Shown here piece by piece: positions 14,606 through 23,404 of a stretch of 64,000 nucleotides of DNA. The notes beneath the pieces were generated by a model. It saw nothing but the letters and a program-made list of their open reading frames with translations. It searched no databases and was not told where the DNA came from. The stretch's first letter is position 1. Each line of letters starts with the position of its first letter. Origin of the DNA: Pseudomonas rubra (GTDB lineage Bacteria; Pseudomonadota; Gammaproteobacteria; Pseudomonadales; Pseudomonadaceae). The DNA is taken from assembly GCF_028656935.1 (NCBI RefSeq), contig NZ_JAMDGZ010000017.1, forward strand, positions 62,001 to 126,000, written 5' to 3'. The translations under genes were made by a program, and so were the position numbers.

Positions 14606-17005
14606 ATGGACACTAACGTACCCTCGCGCCGCTTCGGCCTCGCGCGTTTTTCGCTGCTGGCGAGCAGCTTGATGCTCGCCTCCACCCTGCATGCCCAGCA
14701 GGTGCGCTATCCGTTGGCGCTGCCCTCGCAGCCGCTGGATCAGGCGCTCAATACGCTGGCGCGGCAGACCGGCACGCGTATCCTGTTTGCCACGGATACA
14801 GCCTCGGGATTGCAGGCACCGGCGCTCAATGGCGAACTGAGTGTTCAGCAGGCCTTGGGTCAACTGCTGCGAGGGACGAAGTTGCGGTTGCAGAAAACCG
14901 CAGACGGCAGCTACCTGGTGGCCGCGCCGCAGCAGGATGGCGTGCTGGAGGTGGATTCGATCCAGGTGCAGGGCACGGCACTGGGCGAAGTCACCGAGCA
15001 CAGCGGCTCCTACACCACCGGCAGCATGAGCGTGGGCACCAAGCTTGCGTCCTCGCTGCGTGAGACACCGCAGTCGGTCACGGTGGTCAGCCGTCAACGC
15101 ATGGACGACCAGAATCTGCAAAAACTGGAAGACATCGCCACCTACACGCCGGGCCTGACCCTGCGCAAGACCGGCGGCGAGCGTCCGGAGTTCTACTCCC
15201 GGGGCGCGGCCATCGACAACATCATGATCGACGGCCTGCCCGTGGCCTACGACAGTGATACCCTCGGCACCTCGACGCTAGCGATGTACGACCGTGTGGA
15301 AGTGGTGCGTGGCGCCTCCGGTCTGATGGTTGGTGCAGGTAACCCCTCCGGTACCCTCAACCTGGTGCGCAAGCGTCCAACCGTGACGCCGCAGTTGGCG
15401 TTGACCGGCAGTGCGGGGCGCTGGGACGACTACCGGGGTGAAGTCGACGTGAGCGGCAAGTTGAACGATAGCGGTGCCCTGCGCGGTCGCTTCGTAGGTG
15501 CCTACCAGGATCGCAACAGTTTCGTGGACGCCTATGGCAACCAGCGGCAGCTGTTCTACGGCATCGGTGAGTATGATCTGGACGATGCCACCACCCTTAC
15601 ATTTGGCGGCTGGTACAACCGTGAGGACAACCCCGGCGCTGACTGGAACGGCCTGCCTACACGCCCCGACGGCAGCTTCTTCGACTTCCCTCGCTCCGCG
15701 CGCACGGCACCAGACTGGACCTACTGGAACAAGAAAAACCACAGCGTTTTCGCCGAGGTCGAACACCGCCTCGACAATGGTTGGAAGTTCCGTCTGAACA
15801 CGACCTGGTTGCGTGGCGACATGGACATGCTCGGTGGCAGTTTCTACACCGACGAAAACAATGCCTACCACCTGAACATTGGGCGTTACACCTACCAACA
15901 TACCCAGAAGAGTGTCGATACCTACGCCACCGGACCTTTTAGCCTGTTCGGCGCCACCCACGAACTGGTCGTCGGCGCCAGTTGGCGGCGCGACGAAACC
16001 AACGATGGTCCCGGTGGCCCTGGCATTGGCTCGGATGTGATTGTCGATCCGCAGAACTTCGACCCCAAGGCGTATCCCAAGCCCGCCATCGACAACAACT
16101 GGTCACGTGATGGACACGAGGAGCAATCAAGCACCTACGCCACGGTGCGATTCAACCTGCGCGACGATCTGCGACTGATTCTTGGCTCGCGTCTGGACTG
16201 GTACGAGTATGAGCAGCTCACCCATTCCGGTGAATACAGCTTCGGGGATGACTTCAAAGCCACCCGGGAAATTACCCCCTACGCCGGCGTGATCTACGAT
16301 CTGGATGACACTTATTCGGTCTACGCCAGCTGGACGCGTATCTTCAAACCCCAGGCGGCTCAAGGCACCAACGGCAGCCTGCTGGACCCGGTAACCGGCA
16401 CCAACTATGAAGCTGGCATCAAGGGCGAGTATTTCGGCGGCGCGCTCAACGCCAGTGCGGCCGTGTTCCAGTTGGTACAGGAGAACCTCGCCAAATCGCT
16501 GCCGTCCGCGCAATGTGCACCTGGAGTAAGCGCTTGCTACGAGGCCAGTGGTGAAGTGCGTACGCGCGGTGTGGAACTGGAAGTGGGGGGTGAGCTAGCG
16601 CCGGGTTGGCAGATGTCTACTGGCTACACCTATGCGGCGGCGGAGTACTCCAAACCCAGCGACTCGGCCGAGAAGGGCGAGCGCTTCGACAGCCAGACGC
16701 CCTATAACCTGTACAAGGTTTTCACTTCCTATCGTCTTCCCGGCGAGCTGGAACGCTGGACGGTTGGCGGCGGCTTTCGCACCCAGAGCCGCACCTACAC
16801 CAGCTTTGGTGTGAAGCAAGGGGGGGACAGCGTCAGCGACTTCATGCTTGCCTACCAGCCGTCAGCGCAGTGGAAGCTGCAGGCCAACCTGAACAATGCC
16901 TTCGACAAACGCTACTACCAGAACATCAGCAACAGCTGGGGGGCGAACAGCTTCGGCGATCCGCGCAATCTGATGTTTACAGTGCGTTACAGCCCGGATT
17001 TTTAA
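14606..17005 (+). CDS. TonB-dependent siderophore receptor with STN signalling domain
   Basis: The 799-residue outer-membrane receptor begins with a signal peptide ending near LHAQQ. A secretin/TonB N-terminal (STN) signalling domain follows at about 35-110 (LPSQPLDQALNTLARQTGTR). Next come a plug domain (ETPQSVTVVSRQRMDDQN; MYDRVEVVRGASGLMVG) and a 22-strand beta barrel ending in an aromatic residue (YSPDF). It resembles ferripyoverdine and ferrioxamine receptors of the FpvA/FoxA type; the siderophore is unknown. It and FecIR form a cell-surface signalling unit. The ATG at 14606 has a GGGGAG site and gives the signal peptide. Confidence 0.93.
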   Translation: MDTNVPSRRFGLARFSLLASSLMLASTLHAQQVRYPLALPSQPLDQALNTLARQTGTRILFATDTASGLQAPALNGELSVQQALGQLLRGTKLRLQKTADGSYLVAAPQQDGVLEVDSIQVQGTALGEVTEHSGSYTTGSMSVGTKLASSLRETPQSVTVVSRQRMDDQNLQKLEDIATYTPGLTLRKTGGERPEFYSRGAAIDNIMIDGLPVAYDSDTLGTSTLAMYDRVEVVRGASGLMVGAGNPSGTLNLVRKRPTVTPQLALTGSAGRWDDYRGEVDVSGKLNDSGALRGRFVGAYQDRNSFVDAYGNQRQLFYGIGEYDLDDATTLTFGGWYNREDNPGADWNGLPTRPDGSFFDFPRSARTAPDWTYWNKKNHSVFAEVEHRLDNGWKFRLNTTWLRGDMDMLGGSFYTDENNAYHLNIGRYTYQHTQKSVDTYATGPFSLFGATHELVVGASWRRDETNDGPGGPGIGSDVIVDPQNFDPKAYPKPAIDNNWSRDGHEEQSSTYATVRFNLRDDLRLILGSRLDWYEYEQLTHSGEYSFGDDFKATREITPYAGVIYDLDDTYSVYASWTRIFKPQAAQGTNGSLLDPVTGTNYEAGIKGEYFGGALNASAAVFQLVQENLAKSLPSAQCAPGVSACYEASGEVRTRGVELEVGGELAPGWQMSTGYTYAAAEYSKPSDSAEKGERFDSQTPYNLYKVFTSYRLPGELERWTVGGGFRTQSRTYTSFGVKQGGDSVSDFMLAYQPSAQWKLQANLNNAFDKRYYQNISNSWGANSFGDPRNLMFTVRYSPDF

Positions 17006-17083
17006 GGCCGTTTGAGTCGCGCTCGCCTGGGCTGGCCTCTGCTCTCTAGGATCTGAAAAAGTGGAGGATTGTTTCGGACAAAT

Positions 17084-17106
17084 AAAAAGCCGGCTTGTGG
17101 CCGGCT
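17084..17106 (-). terminator. Hairpin with T-run, read on the minus strand
   Basis: AGCCGGC-loop-GCCGGCT (17088-17094 and 17100-17106) is followed on the minus strand by TTTTATTT. It lies in the 299-base gap between the TonB receptor and the convergent repressor gene. In that gap I see no other gene, only this and the next hairpin. It could be a second, backup terminator of the repressor transcript. Confidence 0.5.
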
Positions 17107-17285
17107 CCTTGGGGACGGGTTTGGCTAATTTTTGGTAAGCCGCAACCGCCTTAAAATTGTCGTTCCGGCGCTGGGGCCGGGAATGGCGGGCTAGCTGTGG
17201 GTGCCGCGCCAAAGCCGCGGGCGGGCTGGGCCGCCGGGGCTGAATGTGCGGCGTAGCATACTGGGATTGGCCGCAGCTGCCCAGC

Positions 17286-17314
17286 AAAAAATCACCCCGG
17301 CCGCTCAAGCCGGG
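17286..17314 (-). terminator. Rho-independent terminator overlapping the repressor stop codon
   Basis: On the minus strand CCCGGC-TTGAGCG-GCCGGG is followed by GTGATTTTTT. The stop codon of the upstream S24-fold regulator lies inside the stem-loop, so termination follows the end of translation at once. Confidence 0.75.
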
Positions 17315-18015
17315 CGGCTATCGCGCAGGTGGCCCCACCAGAACACCCAGCCGAGCACTTCCAGGCGCTGGGTCTTGAGTTGCGCGGGGCTGTAGGTTTC
17401 AGTCGGGTATTCGTCGCTGTCCTGGCTGTGCAGGCGCAGGGCGCCGTTGGCGCGACGGCTGAGGCTGTTGATGCGCAGGCGGCCGTTGTGCAGCAAGGCG
17501 TAGATTTCACCTTCGACGACGCGGGTCAGGTTGCGGTCGATGGCCAGGGTGGTGCCGCGCGGCAGCAGCGGGCTCATGTTGTGCCCCGGCATGTTCAGGC
17601 ACAAGGCATCGCCCGGGTCGACGCCCAGGGCATCAAGGGCGCGCAGGGGCAGGCGCAGGTAGCGGTCTTCGACAGGTTTCAGCTGCTTGGTCTGGATGCT
17701 GTAGAACGGTAGCTGGATGTCGTTGTGGTTATGCGCCGCCAGCAGGCTGGCATCCGGGCCTTCGACGCCGGGGCGCGCCGCCTGGCTGTTGAGGCGCGGC
17801 AAGGGGTTGGGGTGCTTGGGACCTTCGCCGTTACGCAGCCACTTGCTGCGTACGCACAACAGTTCGGCCAGTTCATCCAGGCGCGCCAGCGGCACGCCGC
17901 GCTTGAACCAGTTGTTGACGTGCTGCGGCGTGACCTTGCGCTGCGCGGCAAAGTCGGAAGGGGACAGGTTGCACTCGCTCAGGAGCGCTTTGAGACGATC
18001 ACCGGATGTATTCAT
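17305..18015 (-). CDS. HTH/S24-fold transcriptional regulator lacking the peptidase dyad
   Basis: The 236-residue protein has an N-terminal helix-turn-helix (LSPSDFAAQRKVTPQHVNNWFKRG in pieces, residues 17-40) and a C-terminal LexA/CI-like S24 fold from about residue 125. The usual G-[DS]-S-M nucleophile motif reads GHNM at 144-147, so the serine is Asn. The expected basic residue in the later strand is Arg, not Lys (GRLRIN near 178-183). It should therefore bind DNA but not self-cleave after RecA activation. Its targets are unknown. The ATG at 18015 starts the HTH directly. Confidence 0.82.
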   Translation of the reverse strand: MNTSGDRLKALLSECNLSPSDFAAQRKVTPQHVNNWFKRGVPLARLDELAELLCVRSKWLRNGEGPKHPNPLPRLNSQAARPGVEGPDASLLAAHNHNDIQLPFYSIQTKQLKPVEDRYLRLPLRALDALGVDPGDALCLNMPGHNMSPLLPRGTTLAIDRNLTRVVEGEIYALLHNGRLRINSLSRRANGALRLHSQDSDEYPTETYSPAQLKTQRLEVLGWVFWWGHLRDSRPA

Positions 18016-18134
18016 GAGGCCCGAGTCTAGTGGCCTGCTACAGCCTGGGCTATAAACGTGAGGTTCATTTTGAAGGCCAGAAATTGCTTGGCTTACAGGT
18101 GTTTGCTTAGGCTGATGTAGGAGGTTTCTTTTCA

Positions 18135-18204
18135 GTGGGAGCGGGCTTGCCCCGCGATACGATGTAGCTGACAGAACGCTATCGCGGGACAAGCCCGCTC
18201 CCAC
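18135..18204. repeat. REP/BIME element (family A, 70 bp)
   Basis: Two 24-base inverted arms (GTGGGAGCGGGCTTGCCCCG... and its complement ending CCCGCTCCCAC) flank 22 bases. This is a typical Pseudomonas repetitive extragenic palindrome pair, lying between the repressor's 5' region and the ppa terminator. The same 70-bp layout occurs at 28479-28548 inside a gene. Confidence 0.88.
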
Positions 18205-18225
18205 CGGGTGGGGTGCCCTTGATGC

Positions 18226-18253
18226 AAAAAGCCCCGCATGTGCGGGGCTTTTT
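18226..18253 (-). terminator. Rho-independent terminator of ppa
   Basis: GCCCCGCA-TG-TGCGGGGC is flanked by A5 and T5 runs, so it can terminate on both strands. It lies 13 bases beyond the ppa stop. Confidence 0.92.
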
Positions 18254-18265
18254 GTTGTGGGTTGC

Positions 18266-18793
18266 TTAGCCTTTGTAAGCGGCAACCGACTTGGTGATCG
18301 CAGCGCGGGCGGCGTCAGCGCCAGCCCAGCCTTCGATCTTGACCCACTTGCCTTTTTCGAGATCTTTGTAGTTCGCGAAGAAGTGCTCGATCTGCTGGAT
18401 CAGCAGGGCAGGCAGGTCGGTGTATTCTTTGACGTCGACGTACAGTTGCGACAGTTTGTCGTGCGGTACGGCGATGACTTTGGCGTCGCCGCCGCCGTCG
18501 TCGGTCATGTTCAGGATGCCAACCGGACGGGCGCGGATCACAGAGCCTGGGGCTACCGGGTACGGGGTAACAACCAGCACGTCGAGGGGGTCACCGTCGT
18601 CAGCCAGGGTGTTGGGGATGTAGCCGTAGTTGGCCGGGTAGAACATCGGGGTGGCCATGAAACGGTCAACGAACAGGCAGTCGCTGTCCTTGTCGATCTC
18701 GTATTTGATCGGCGCGTGGTTGGCTGGAATCTCGATGGCGACGTAGATGTCGTTCGGCAGGTCTTTGCCAGCCGGAATCTTGCTGTAGCTCAT
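18266..18793 (-). CDS. ppa: Inorganic pyrophosphatase
   Basis: The 175-residue protein is a family I soluble pyrophosphatase that hydrolyses PPi to phosphate in the cytosol and so drives biosynthesis forward. The signature GDPLDVLV with its metal-binding Asp residues is at about residues 67-74. The flanking [12 protein letters not shown] and DAKVIAVP segments and the length match the E. coli enzyme. It stands alone with its own terminator. Confidence 0.97.
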   Translation of the reverse strand: MSYSKIPAGKDLPNDIYVAIEIPANHAPIKYEIDKDSDCLFVDRFMATPMFYPANYGYIPNTLADDGDPLDVLVVTPYPVAPGSVIRARPVGILNMTDDGGGDAKVIAVPHDKLSQLYVDVKEYTDLPALLIQQIEHFFANYKDLEKGKWVKIEGWAGADAARAAITKSVAAYKG

Positions 18794-18884
18794 TGGGCAG
18801 TGCCCCCATGTTTGGCCAAAAATTGGTCGCGATTATAGGCACATTCCAGCGCGCTTGCCACGCCCGGCCAGATGTCCGGCAGGC

Positions 18885-19700
18885 TCAGTCCTGCGCGTCC
18901 TGGTAGTGCGGGTGGTGGCGCTGCAACTGTTGCAGGCGGGCGAGCGGGTCCTGGCGGTAGAAACCGCGCAGTTGCTGGTACACCGCGGGGTAGGCGGCGT
19001 TGAGCAGGTCAGGGGCGCTGAAGAAGTATTCGCTGGTGACGGCAAAGAATTCTGCCGGGTTTTCCGCAGCATATGGGTCGATGGCGGTCTCGGCGTCGGG
19101 GTTGCGGTCGAGCTGCTGGTTGAGGTCGTCGAAGGCCTGCTGCATGGCCTGGGCCCAGTCGCTGATGCGCATGTCACTGTGCAGCGGCGGCAGGCCGTTG
19201 GCATCGCCGTTGAGCATGTCGAGCTTGTGCGCCAGTTCGTGGATCACCAGGTTGTAGCCTTCCCAGCCGCCACTGGCCAGCACGCCGGGCCAGGCCAGGA
19301 TCACCGGGCCCTGCTGCCAGGCTTCGCCGCTGTGTTCGCCGTCCCATTCGTGCTCGATGCCACTGGCATCACGATGGCGCTGGGGGCTTACGAAGTCGTC
19401 GGGGTAGAGGATGATCTCGTGAAAGCCCTGGTACCAGTTCAGCTCGCCCAGGTGCAGCAGCGGCAGTTGTGCCTGGGCTGCGAGAAACAGGCGCTGCTCG
19501 CCGTCAAGTGTGACCCCGGGCAGGGCGCTCAGGTGCTTGTTGTCGAGGAATAGGACGCAGGCCTCGCGCAGCCACTGGTTCTCTTCGTCGCTTAGGCCAT
19601 CGAGCAGCGGCAGGCGCTCGCGCACCCGCTGCCAGCGCTGCGGGTCGAGCGGGTGGCGGGCCAGGGTGCGGCGACGGCGCCAGGCGCGCAAGAACCCCAT
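18885..19700 (-). CDS. mtfA: MtfA-like zinc-dependent peptidase
   Basis: The 271-residue protein has the zinc motif HELAH at residues 154-158 (VIHELAHKLDMLNG). A downstream ENPAEFFAVTSEYFF segment supplies the third metal ligand. MtfA in E. coli is a cytosolic gluzincin-like peptidase that also binds the glucose regulator Mlc; whether that link exists in Pseudomonas is uncertain. It is followed by the DedA gene on the same strand, nine bases upstream in transcription order, so they probably form one transcript. Confidence 0.88.
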   Translation of the reverse strand: MGFLRAWRRRRTLARHPLDPQRWQRVRERLPLLDGLSDEENQWLREACVLFLDNKHLSALPGVTLDGEQRLFLAAQAQLPLLHLGELNWYQGFHEIILYPDDFVSPQRHRDASGIEHEWDGEHSGEAWQQGPVILAWPGVLASGGWEGYNLVIHELAHKLDMLNGDANGLPPLHSDMRISDWAQAMQQAFDDLNQQLDRNPDAETAIDPYAAENPAEFFAVTSEYFFSAPDLLNAAYPAVYQQLRGFYRQDPLARLQQLQRHHPHYQDAQD

Positions 19701-19709
19701 GGGCCGGGC

Positions 19710-20360
19710 TCAGTGAACCTTGGCGTGGTTGCGATTCATGCGGCTGCGCACCACACCGATGATCATCGGCACCAGCGACAGCAGGATGATGGCGACAATC
19801 ATCAGCGACAGGTTCTGCTTGATGAACGGCACGTTGCCGAAGAAGTAGCCCAAGGTGACAAGGCCGCCGACCCAGAGCACGGTGCCGGCAACACTGAAGC
19901 CGAGAAAGCGTGGGTAGTGCATTTTCGCGAGGCCGGCGACGAATGGTGCGAAGGTCCGCAAAATCGGTAGGAAGCGCGCCAGGGTTACAGTCTTGCCACC
20001 ATGGCGCTCATAGAAATCGTGGGTTTGCTGCAGGTAGTCGCGGCGGAAGATTTTCGAGTTGGGGTTGCGGAACAAGCGTTCGCCCGCCGTGCGGCCGATC
20101 ACGTAGTTGGTGCTGTCGCCAAGGATGGCCGCGGCCATCAGCAGGCCGCCGAGCAGTACCGGGTCCATGCCGCCGCCCGCAGCCACGGCGCCAGCGATGA
20201 ACAGCAGGGAGTCACCGGGCAGGAACGGCATGACCACAAGACCGGTCTCGCAAAAGATCACCAGGAACAGGATCGCGTAGATCCACGGGCCGTAGTTGTT
20301 GACCAACAGGTCCAGGTAGGCATCGAGATGCAGAATAAGGTCCAGCGGGTTGAAATCCAT
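19710..20360 (-). CDS. DedA-family inner-membrane protein
   Basis: The 216-residue polytopic protein has DedA/SNARE-associated (VTT) hallmarks: FCETGLVVMPFLPGDSLLF, GDSTNYVIGR, and FLPILRTFAPFVAGLAKM. DedA proteins are thought to flip lipids and support membrane potential. The ATG at 20360 has an AGGTG site and starts at the usual family position. The longer in-frame extension is not family-like. The mtfA-like gene follows after nine bases. Confidence 0.9.
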   Translation of the reverse strand: MDFNPLDLILHLDAYLDLLVNNYGPWIYAILFLVIFCETGLVVMPFLPGDSLLFIAGAVAAGGGMDPVLLGGLLMAAAILGDSTNYVIGRTAGERLFRNPNSKIFRRDYLQQTHDFYERHGGKTVTLARFLPILRTFAPFVAGLAKMHYPRFLGFSVAGTVLWVGGLVTLGYFFGNVPFIKQNLSLMIVAIILLSLVPMIIGVVRSRMNRNHAKVH

Positions 20361-20535
20361 GTACAGCACCTGTGTTCTTACCCGAGCGACGGGCTTGCGA
20401 TGGCTGGCAGTGCGAATGCGGACGGTCGCTACCCGGGGGATGGGTAAAGTTTCACACACAATGAAGACGCGCATTATACGGCTACAAACAGATTGTGCCT
20501 GCGCAGTTTGTAGCGGCGGATGTCGAATAGAAGTG

Positions 20536-20560
20536 AACGGCAGGCGCGGGGCCTGCCGTT
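20536..20560 (-). terminator. Hairpin between the GNAT and DedA genes
   Basis: AACGGCAGGC and GCCTGCCGTT (10-base arms) enclose a 5-base GC loop just beyond the GNAT stop. No long T-run follows, so terminator strength is uncertain. Confidence 0.6.
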
Positions 20561-20569
20561 GTGGCCGGA

Positions 20570-21028
20570 TCAGTCCGAGCTGAGCGGCAGGATGTAGTTC
20601 TTGAACTCGCGGTCTTCGCGAAAGCCCATGGACTCGTAGGTTTTCATCGCCACTTCGTTGTTGCTGCTGGTGGATACCCGCATGCGCACGGCGTTGGTTT
20701 GCTTGGCCATCTTCTTGGCTTCACGCATCAGGTGGTCGGCCACCAGCATGCGCCGGGAGTCTTCGGCGACATAGATGTCGTTGAGGATCCACACGCGCTT
20801 GAGCGACAGCGACGAGAAGCTTGGATAAAGCTGGCAGAAACCCAGCAGCTTCTTGTCGTCATCCAGCGCCAGGGCCAGGTAGATGATCGATTCGCCCCGC
20901 TCCAGGCGTTTTTCCAGGAACGAGCGCGAGGAGTCCGGGTAGGCCAACTGGCCGTAGAACTCGCGGTATTTGACGAACAGCGGGGCAAGCAGGTCCAGAT
21001 GTTCCAGGGTTGCTTTGATGATTCGCAT
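20570..21028 (-). CDS. GNAT-family N-acetyltransferase
   Basis: The 152-residue protein is one GNAT domain. The central strands read LLGFCQLYPSFSSLSLKRVWILNDIYVAEDSR in order, and the acetyl-CoA loop is RRMLVADHLMREAKK. NNEVAMKTYESMGF is the usual motif B near the C terminus. The acceptor, a small molecule or a protein, is unknown. It lies upstream of the DedA gene on the same strand but is separated by a hairpin. Confidence 0.88.
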   Translation of the reverse strand: MRIIKATLEHLDLLAPLFVKYREFYGQLAYPDSSRSFLEKRLERGESIIYLALALDDDKKLLGFCQLYPSFSSLSLKRVWILNDIYVAEDSRRMLVADHLMREAKKMAKQTNAVRMRVSTSSNNEVAMKTYESMGFREDREFKNYILPLSSD

Positions 21029-21122
21029 AAGCAGGCCTCAGGGTCCATGGAAGTTTGCGGCGAATCGCCGGCAGCCTTGGCTGATGCTGCCTGAAAGCAA
21101 TTAGAAAGCGCAATCTACGATC

Positions 21123-21947
21123 TCAGGGTTTACTCAGCAGGAAATTTCCGTTTTTTGCCACATCGGTGTCTGACTCAAGGGTTTGTACCTGGGCTTCGTC
21201 CTTCAGGTTGACCCCTGACAACTGCCGCCGACAGGCTTCGCGCATCAGGTACAGCAAGCGATGGGCGGCCATACCGTAGCTCAGGCCTTCCAGGCGCACG
21301 TTGGAGATGCAGTTGCGGTAGGCATCGGTGAGGCCGACCTTGGGATTGTAGGTGAAGTACAGGCCCAGGCTGTCTGGTGAGCTCAGGCCCGGGCGTTCGC
21401 CGATGAGGATCACGGTCATTTTTGCCCCGAGCAGTTCGCCCACTTCATCGGCCACCGCCACCCGGCCTTGCTCGACCAGTACCACTGGCGCGGTCGACCA
21501 GCCGTCGGCGGCGCTCTGTTCTTCCAGGCGAGCGAGAAACGGCAGGGTATGGCGGTGTACGGCCAGGGCCGAGAGGCCGTCGGCGACGATGATGGCCAGG
21601 TCGACGCCACCGGGGTTGGCTTGGGCATGTTGGCGCAGCAGTTGTGCTGAATCTTCGTGCAGGCGGCGCCCCAGATCGGGGCGTTGCAGGTAGCTGTGGC
21701 GGTCGGCGGCGGCGCTGTGCAGCAGCAGACTGTCACGCCCGCGCTCGCTCAATTGCTCGCGTAGTCCGCCATGGTCAAAGGCCAGGTGCACGGCGTCGCG
21801 GGCCTGGGCGTGGGCGAACTGGAAGTCCAGCTGGGCGGCCGTGGGCAGGCTGGTGCCGGTGCGGCCCAGGGCGATGCGCGCCGGGGTCAGGCGGCGCAGT
21901 TCCAGCCAGGGGTTGCTGCTGTTGTCGTGGTGGGGAGTGTTGGCCAT
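21123..21947 (-). CDS. eutC: Ethanolamine ammonia-lyase small subunit
   Basis: The 274-residue protein matches Eut[16 protein letters not shown] lies near the N terminus, [19 protein letters not shown] and [22 protein letters not shown] are in the middle, and a conserved [10 protein letters not shown] segment follows. With EutB it forms the adenosylcobalamin-dependent lyase that splits ethanolamine into acetaldehyde and ammonia. It follows eutB by 11 bases, as in other pseudomonads. No microcompartment shell gene is visible, so this is the simple non-carboxysomal pathway. Confidence 0.95.
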   Translation of the reverse strand: MANTPHHDNSSNPWLELRRLTPARIALGRTGTSLPTAAQLDFQFAHAQARDAVHLAFDHGGLREQLSERGRDSLLLHSAAADRHSYLQRPDLGRRLHEDSAQLLRQHAQANPGGVDLAIIVADGLSALAVHRHTLPFLARLEEQSAADGWSTAPVVLVEQGRVAVADEVGELLGAKMTVILIGERPGLSSPDSLGLYFTYNPKVGLTDAYRNCISNVRLEGLSYGMAAHRLLYLMREACRRQLSGVNLKDEAQVQTLESDTDVAKNGNFLLSKP

Positions 21948-21958
21948 GATCGACTCGC

Positions 21959-23353
21959 TTATCCCAGTTGCGCCAGGGCCTGGCGGAAGGCCGGTGGCAG
22001 GTTGTCACCGAAACGTACCCGGCCGTCGGCCTGGGTGAAAATGCCCATGCGTGCCAGCCACGCCTCGAATTCCGGCGCGGGCTTGAGGCCCAGGGTCTGC
22101 CGGGCGTAGAGCGCATCGTGGAATGAGGTGGTCTGGTAGTTGAGCATGATGTCGTCGGAGCCGGGGATACCCATAATGAAGTTGATCCCGGCGACCCCGA
22201 GCAGAGTCAGGAGCATGTCCATGTCGTCCTGGTCGGCTTCGGCGTGGTTGGTATAGCAGATGTCGCAGCCCATGGGCACGCCCAGCAGCTTGCCGCAGAA
22301 GTGGTCCTCAAGGCCGGCGCGGATGATCTGCTTGCCGTTGTAGAGGTATTCCGGGCCGATAAAGCCGACCACGGTATTAACCAGAAACGGCTTGAAATGC
22401 CGGGCCACGGCGTAGGCGCGGGTTTCGCAGGTCTGCTGGTCGACGCCATGGTGGGCGTTGGCCGACAGGGCGCTGCCCTGGCCGGTCTCGAAGTACATCA
22501 GGTTCTGCCCGAGGGTACCGCGGTTGAGGCTCAGCCCGGCTTCGTAGCCCTCCTTGAGCACATTGAGGTTGATGCCGAAGCTGGCATTGGCCGCCTCGGT
22601 ACCGGCAATCGACTGGAACACCAGGTCCAGCGGCACGCCACGGTTGATCGCCTCGATCGAGGTGGTGACGTGGGTCAGCACACAGGCCTGGGTGGGGATG
22701 TCGTAGCGCTGGATGATGGCGTCGAGCATTTCCAGTAGGGCGCAGATCGAGGCGATGCTGTCGGTGGCGGGGTTGATGCCGATCATCGCATCGCCGTTGC
22801 CGTAGAGCAGACCGTCGAGAATGCTTGCGGCAATTCCGGCAGGCTCATCGGTAGGGTGGTTGGGCTGCAGGCGGGTCGACAGGCGTCCGCGCAGGCCCAT
22901 GGTGCCGCGAAAGCGGGTGACCACGCGGATCTTCTGTGCCACCAGCACCAGGTCTTGCACGCGCATGATTTTTGAGACCGCTGCGGCCATTTCCGGGGTC
23001 AGGCCCGGGGCGAGGGCGCGCAGGCTGGTTTCATCGGCGGCTTCGCTGAGCAACCAGTCACGCAAACCGCCGACGGTCAGGTGGCTGACGACGGCAAAGG
23101 CATTGGCGTCATGGGTATCGATGATCAGCCGGGTGACTTCATCGTCTTCATAAGGGATCAGCGCCTCGCTGAGAAAGTGCTTGAGTGGGATGTCGGCCAG
23201 GGCCATCTGCGCCGCGACCCGTTCGCCATCGTTGCTGGCGGCGACGCCGGCGAGAAAATCCCCCGATCGTGCCGGGCTGGCCTTGGCCATGACTTCCTTG
23301 AGGCTGTCGAAACGGAAGATCTGGTTGCCGACGGTGTGAACAAAACTTGCCAT
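21959..23353 (-). CDS. eutB: Ethanolamine ammonia-lyase large subunit
   Basis: The 464-residue catalytic subunit has family blocks such as [35 protein letters not shown] and [42 protein letters not shown] and [19 protein letters not shown] follow. It binds coenzyme B12 with EutC at the subunit interface. The ATG at 23353 has a GGAGA site seven bases upstream; the short upstream extension is not conserved in character. The permease gene precedes it by 51 bases, which suggests one operon. Confidence 0.96.
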   Translation of the reverse strand: MASFVHTVGNQIFRFDSLKEVMAKASPARSGDFLAGVAASNDGERVAAQMALADIPLKHFLSEALIPYEDDEVTRLIIDTHDANAFAVVSHLTVGGLRDWLLSEAADETSLRALAPGLTPEMAAAVSKIMRVQDLVLVAQKIRVVTRFRGTMGLRGRLSTRLQPNHPTDEPAGIAASILDGLLYGNGDAMIGINPATDSIASICALLEMLDAIIQRYDIPTQACVLTHVTTSIEAINRGVPLDLVFQSIAGTEAANASFGINLNVLKEGYEAGLSLNRGTLGQNLMYFETGQGSALSANAHHGVDQQTCETRAYAVARHFKPFLVNTVVGFIGPEYLYNGKQIIRAGLEDHFCGKLLGVPMGCDICYTNHAEADQDDMDMLLTLLGVAGINFIMGIPGSDDIMLNYQTTSFHDALYARQTLGLKPAPEFEAWLARMGIFTQADGRVRFGDNLPPAFRQALAQLG

Positions 23354-23404
23354 ACAGAATCTCCAGAACGCCGCAGGGCTGGCCTGCGGCGTAGGTGGCA
23401 TTGA

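Noticed and set aside
17006..17304. A possible small minus-strand gene in the gap after the TonB receptor
   Set aside because: The frame continues as a shadow over the receptor gene, lacks a start with a ribosome site, and the gap is explained by two terminator hairpins.
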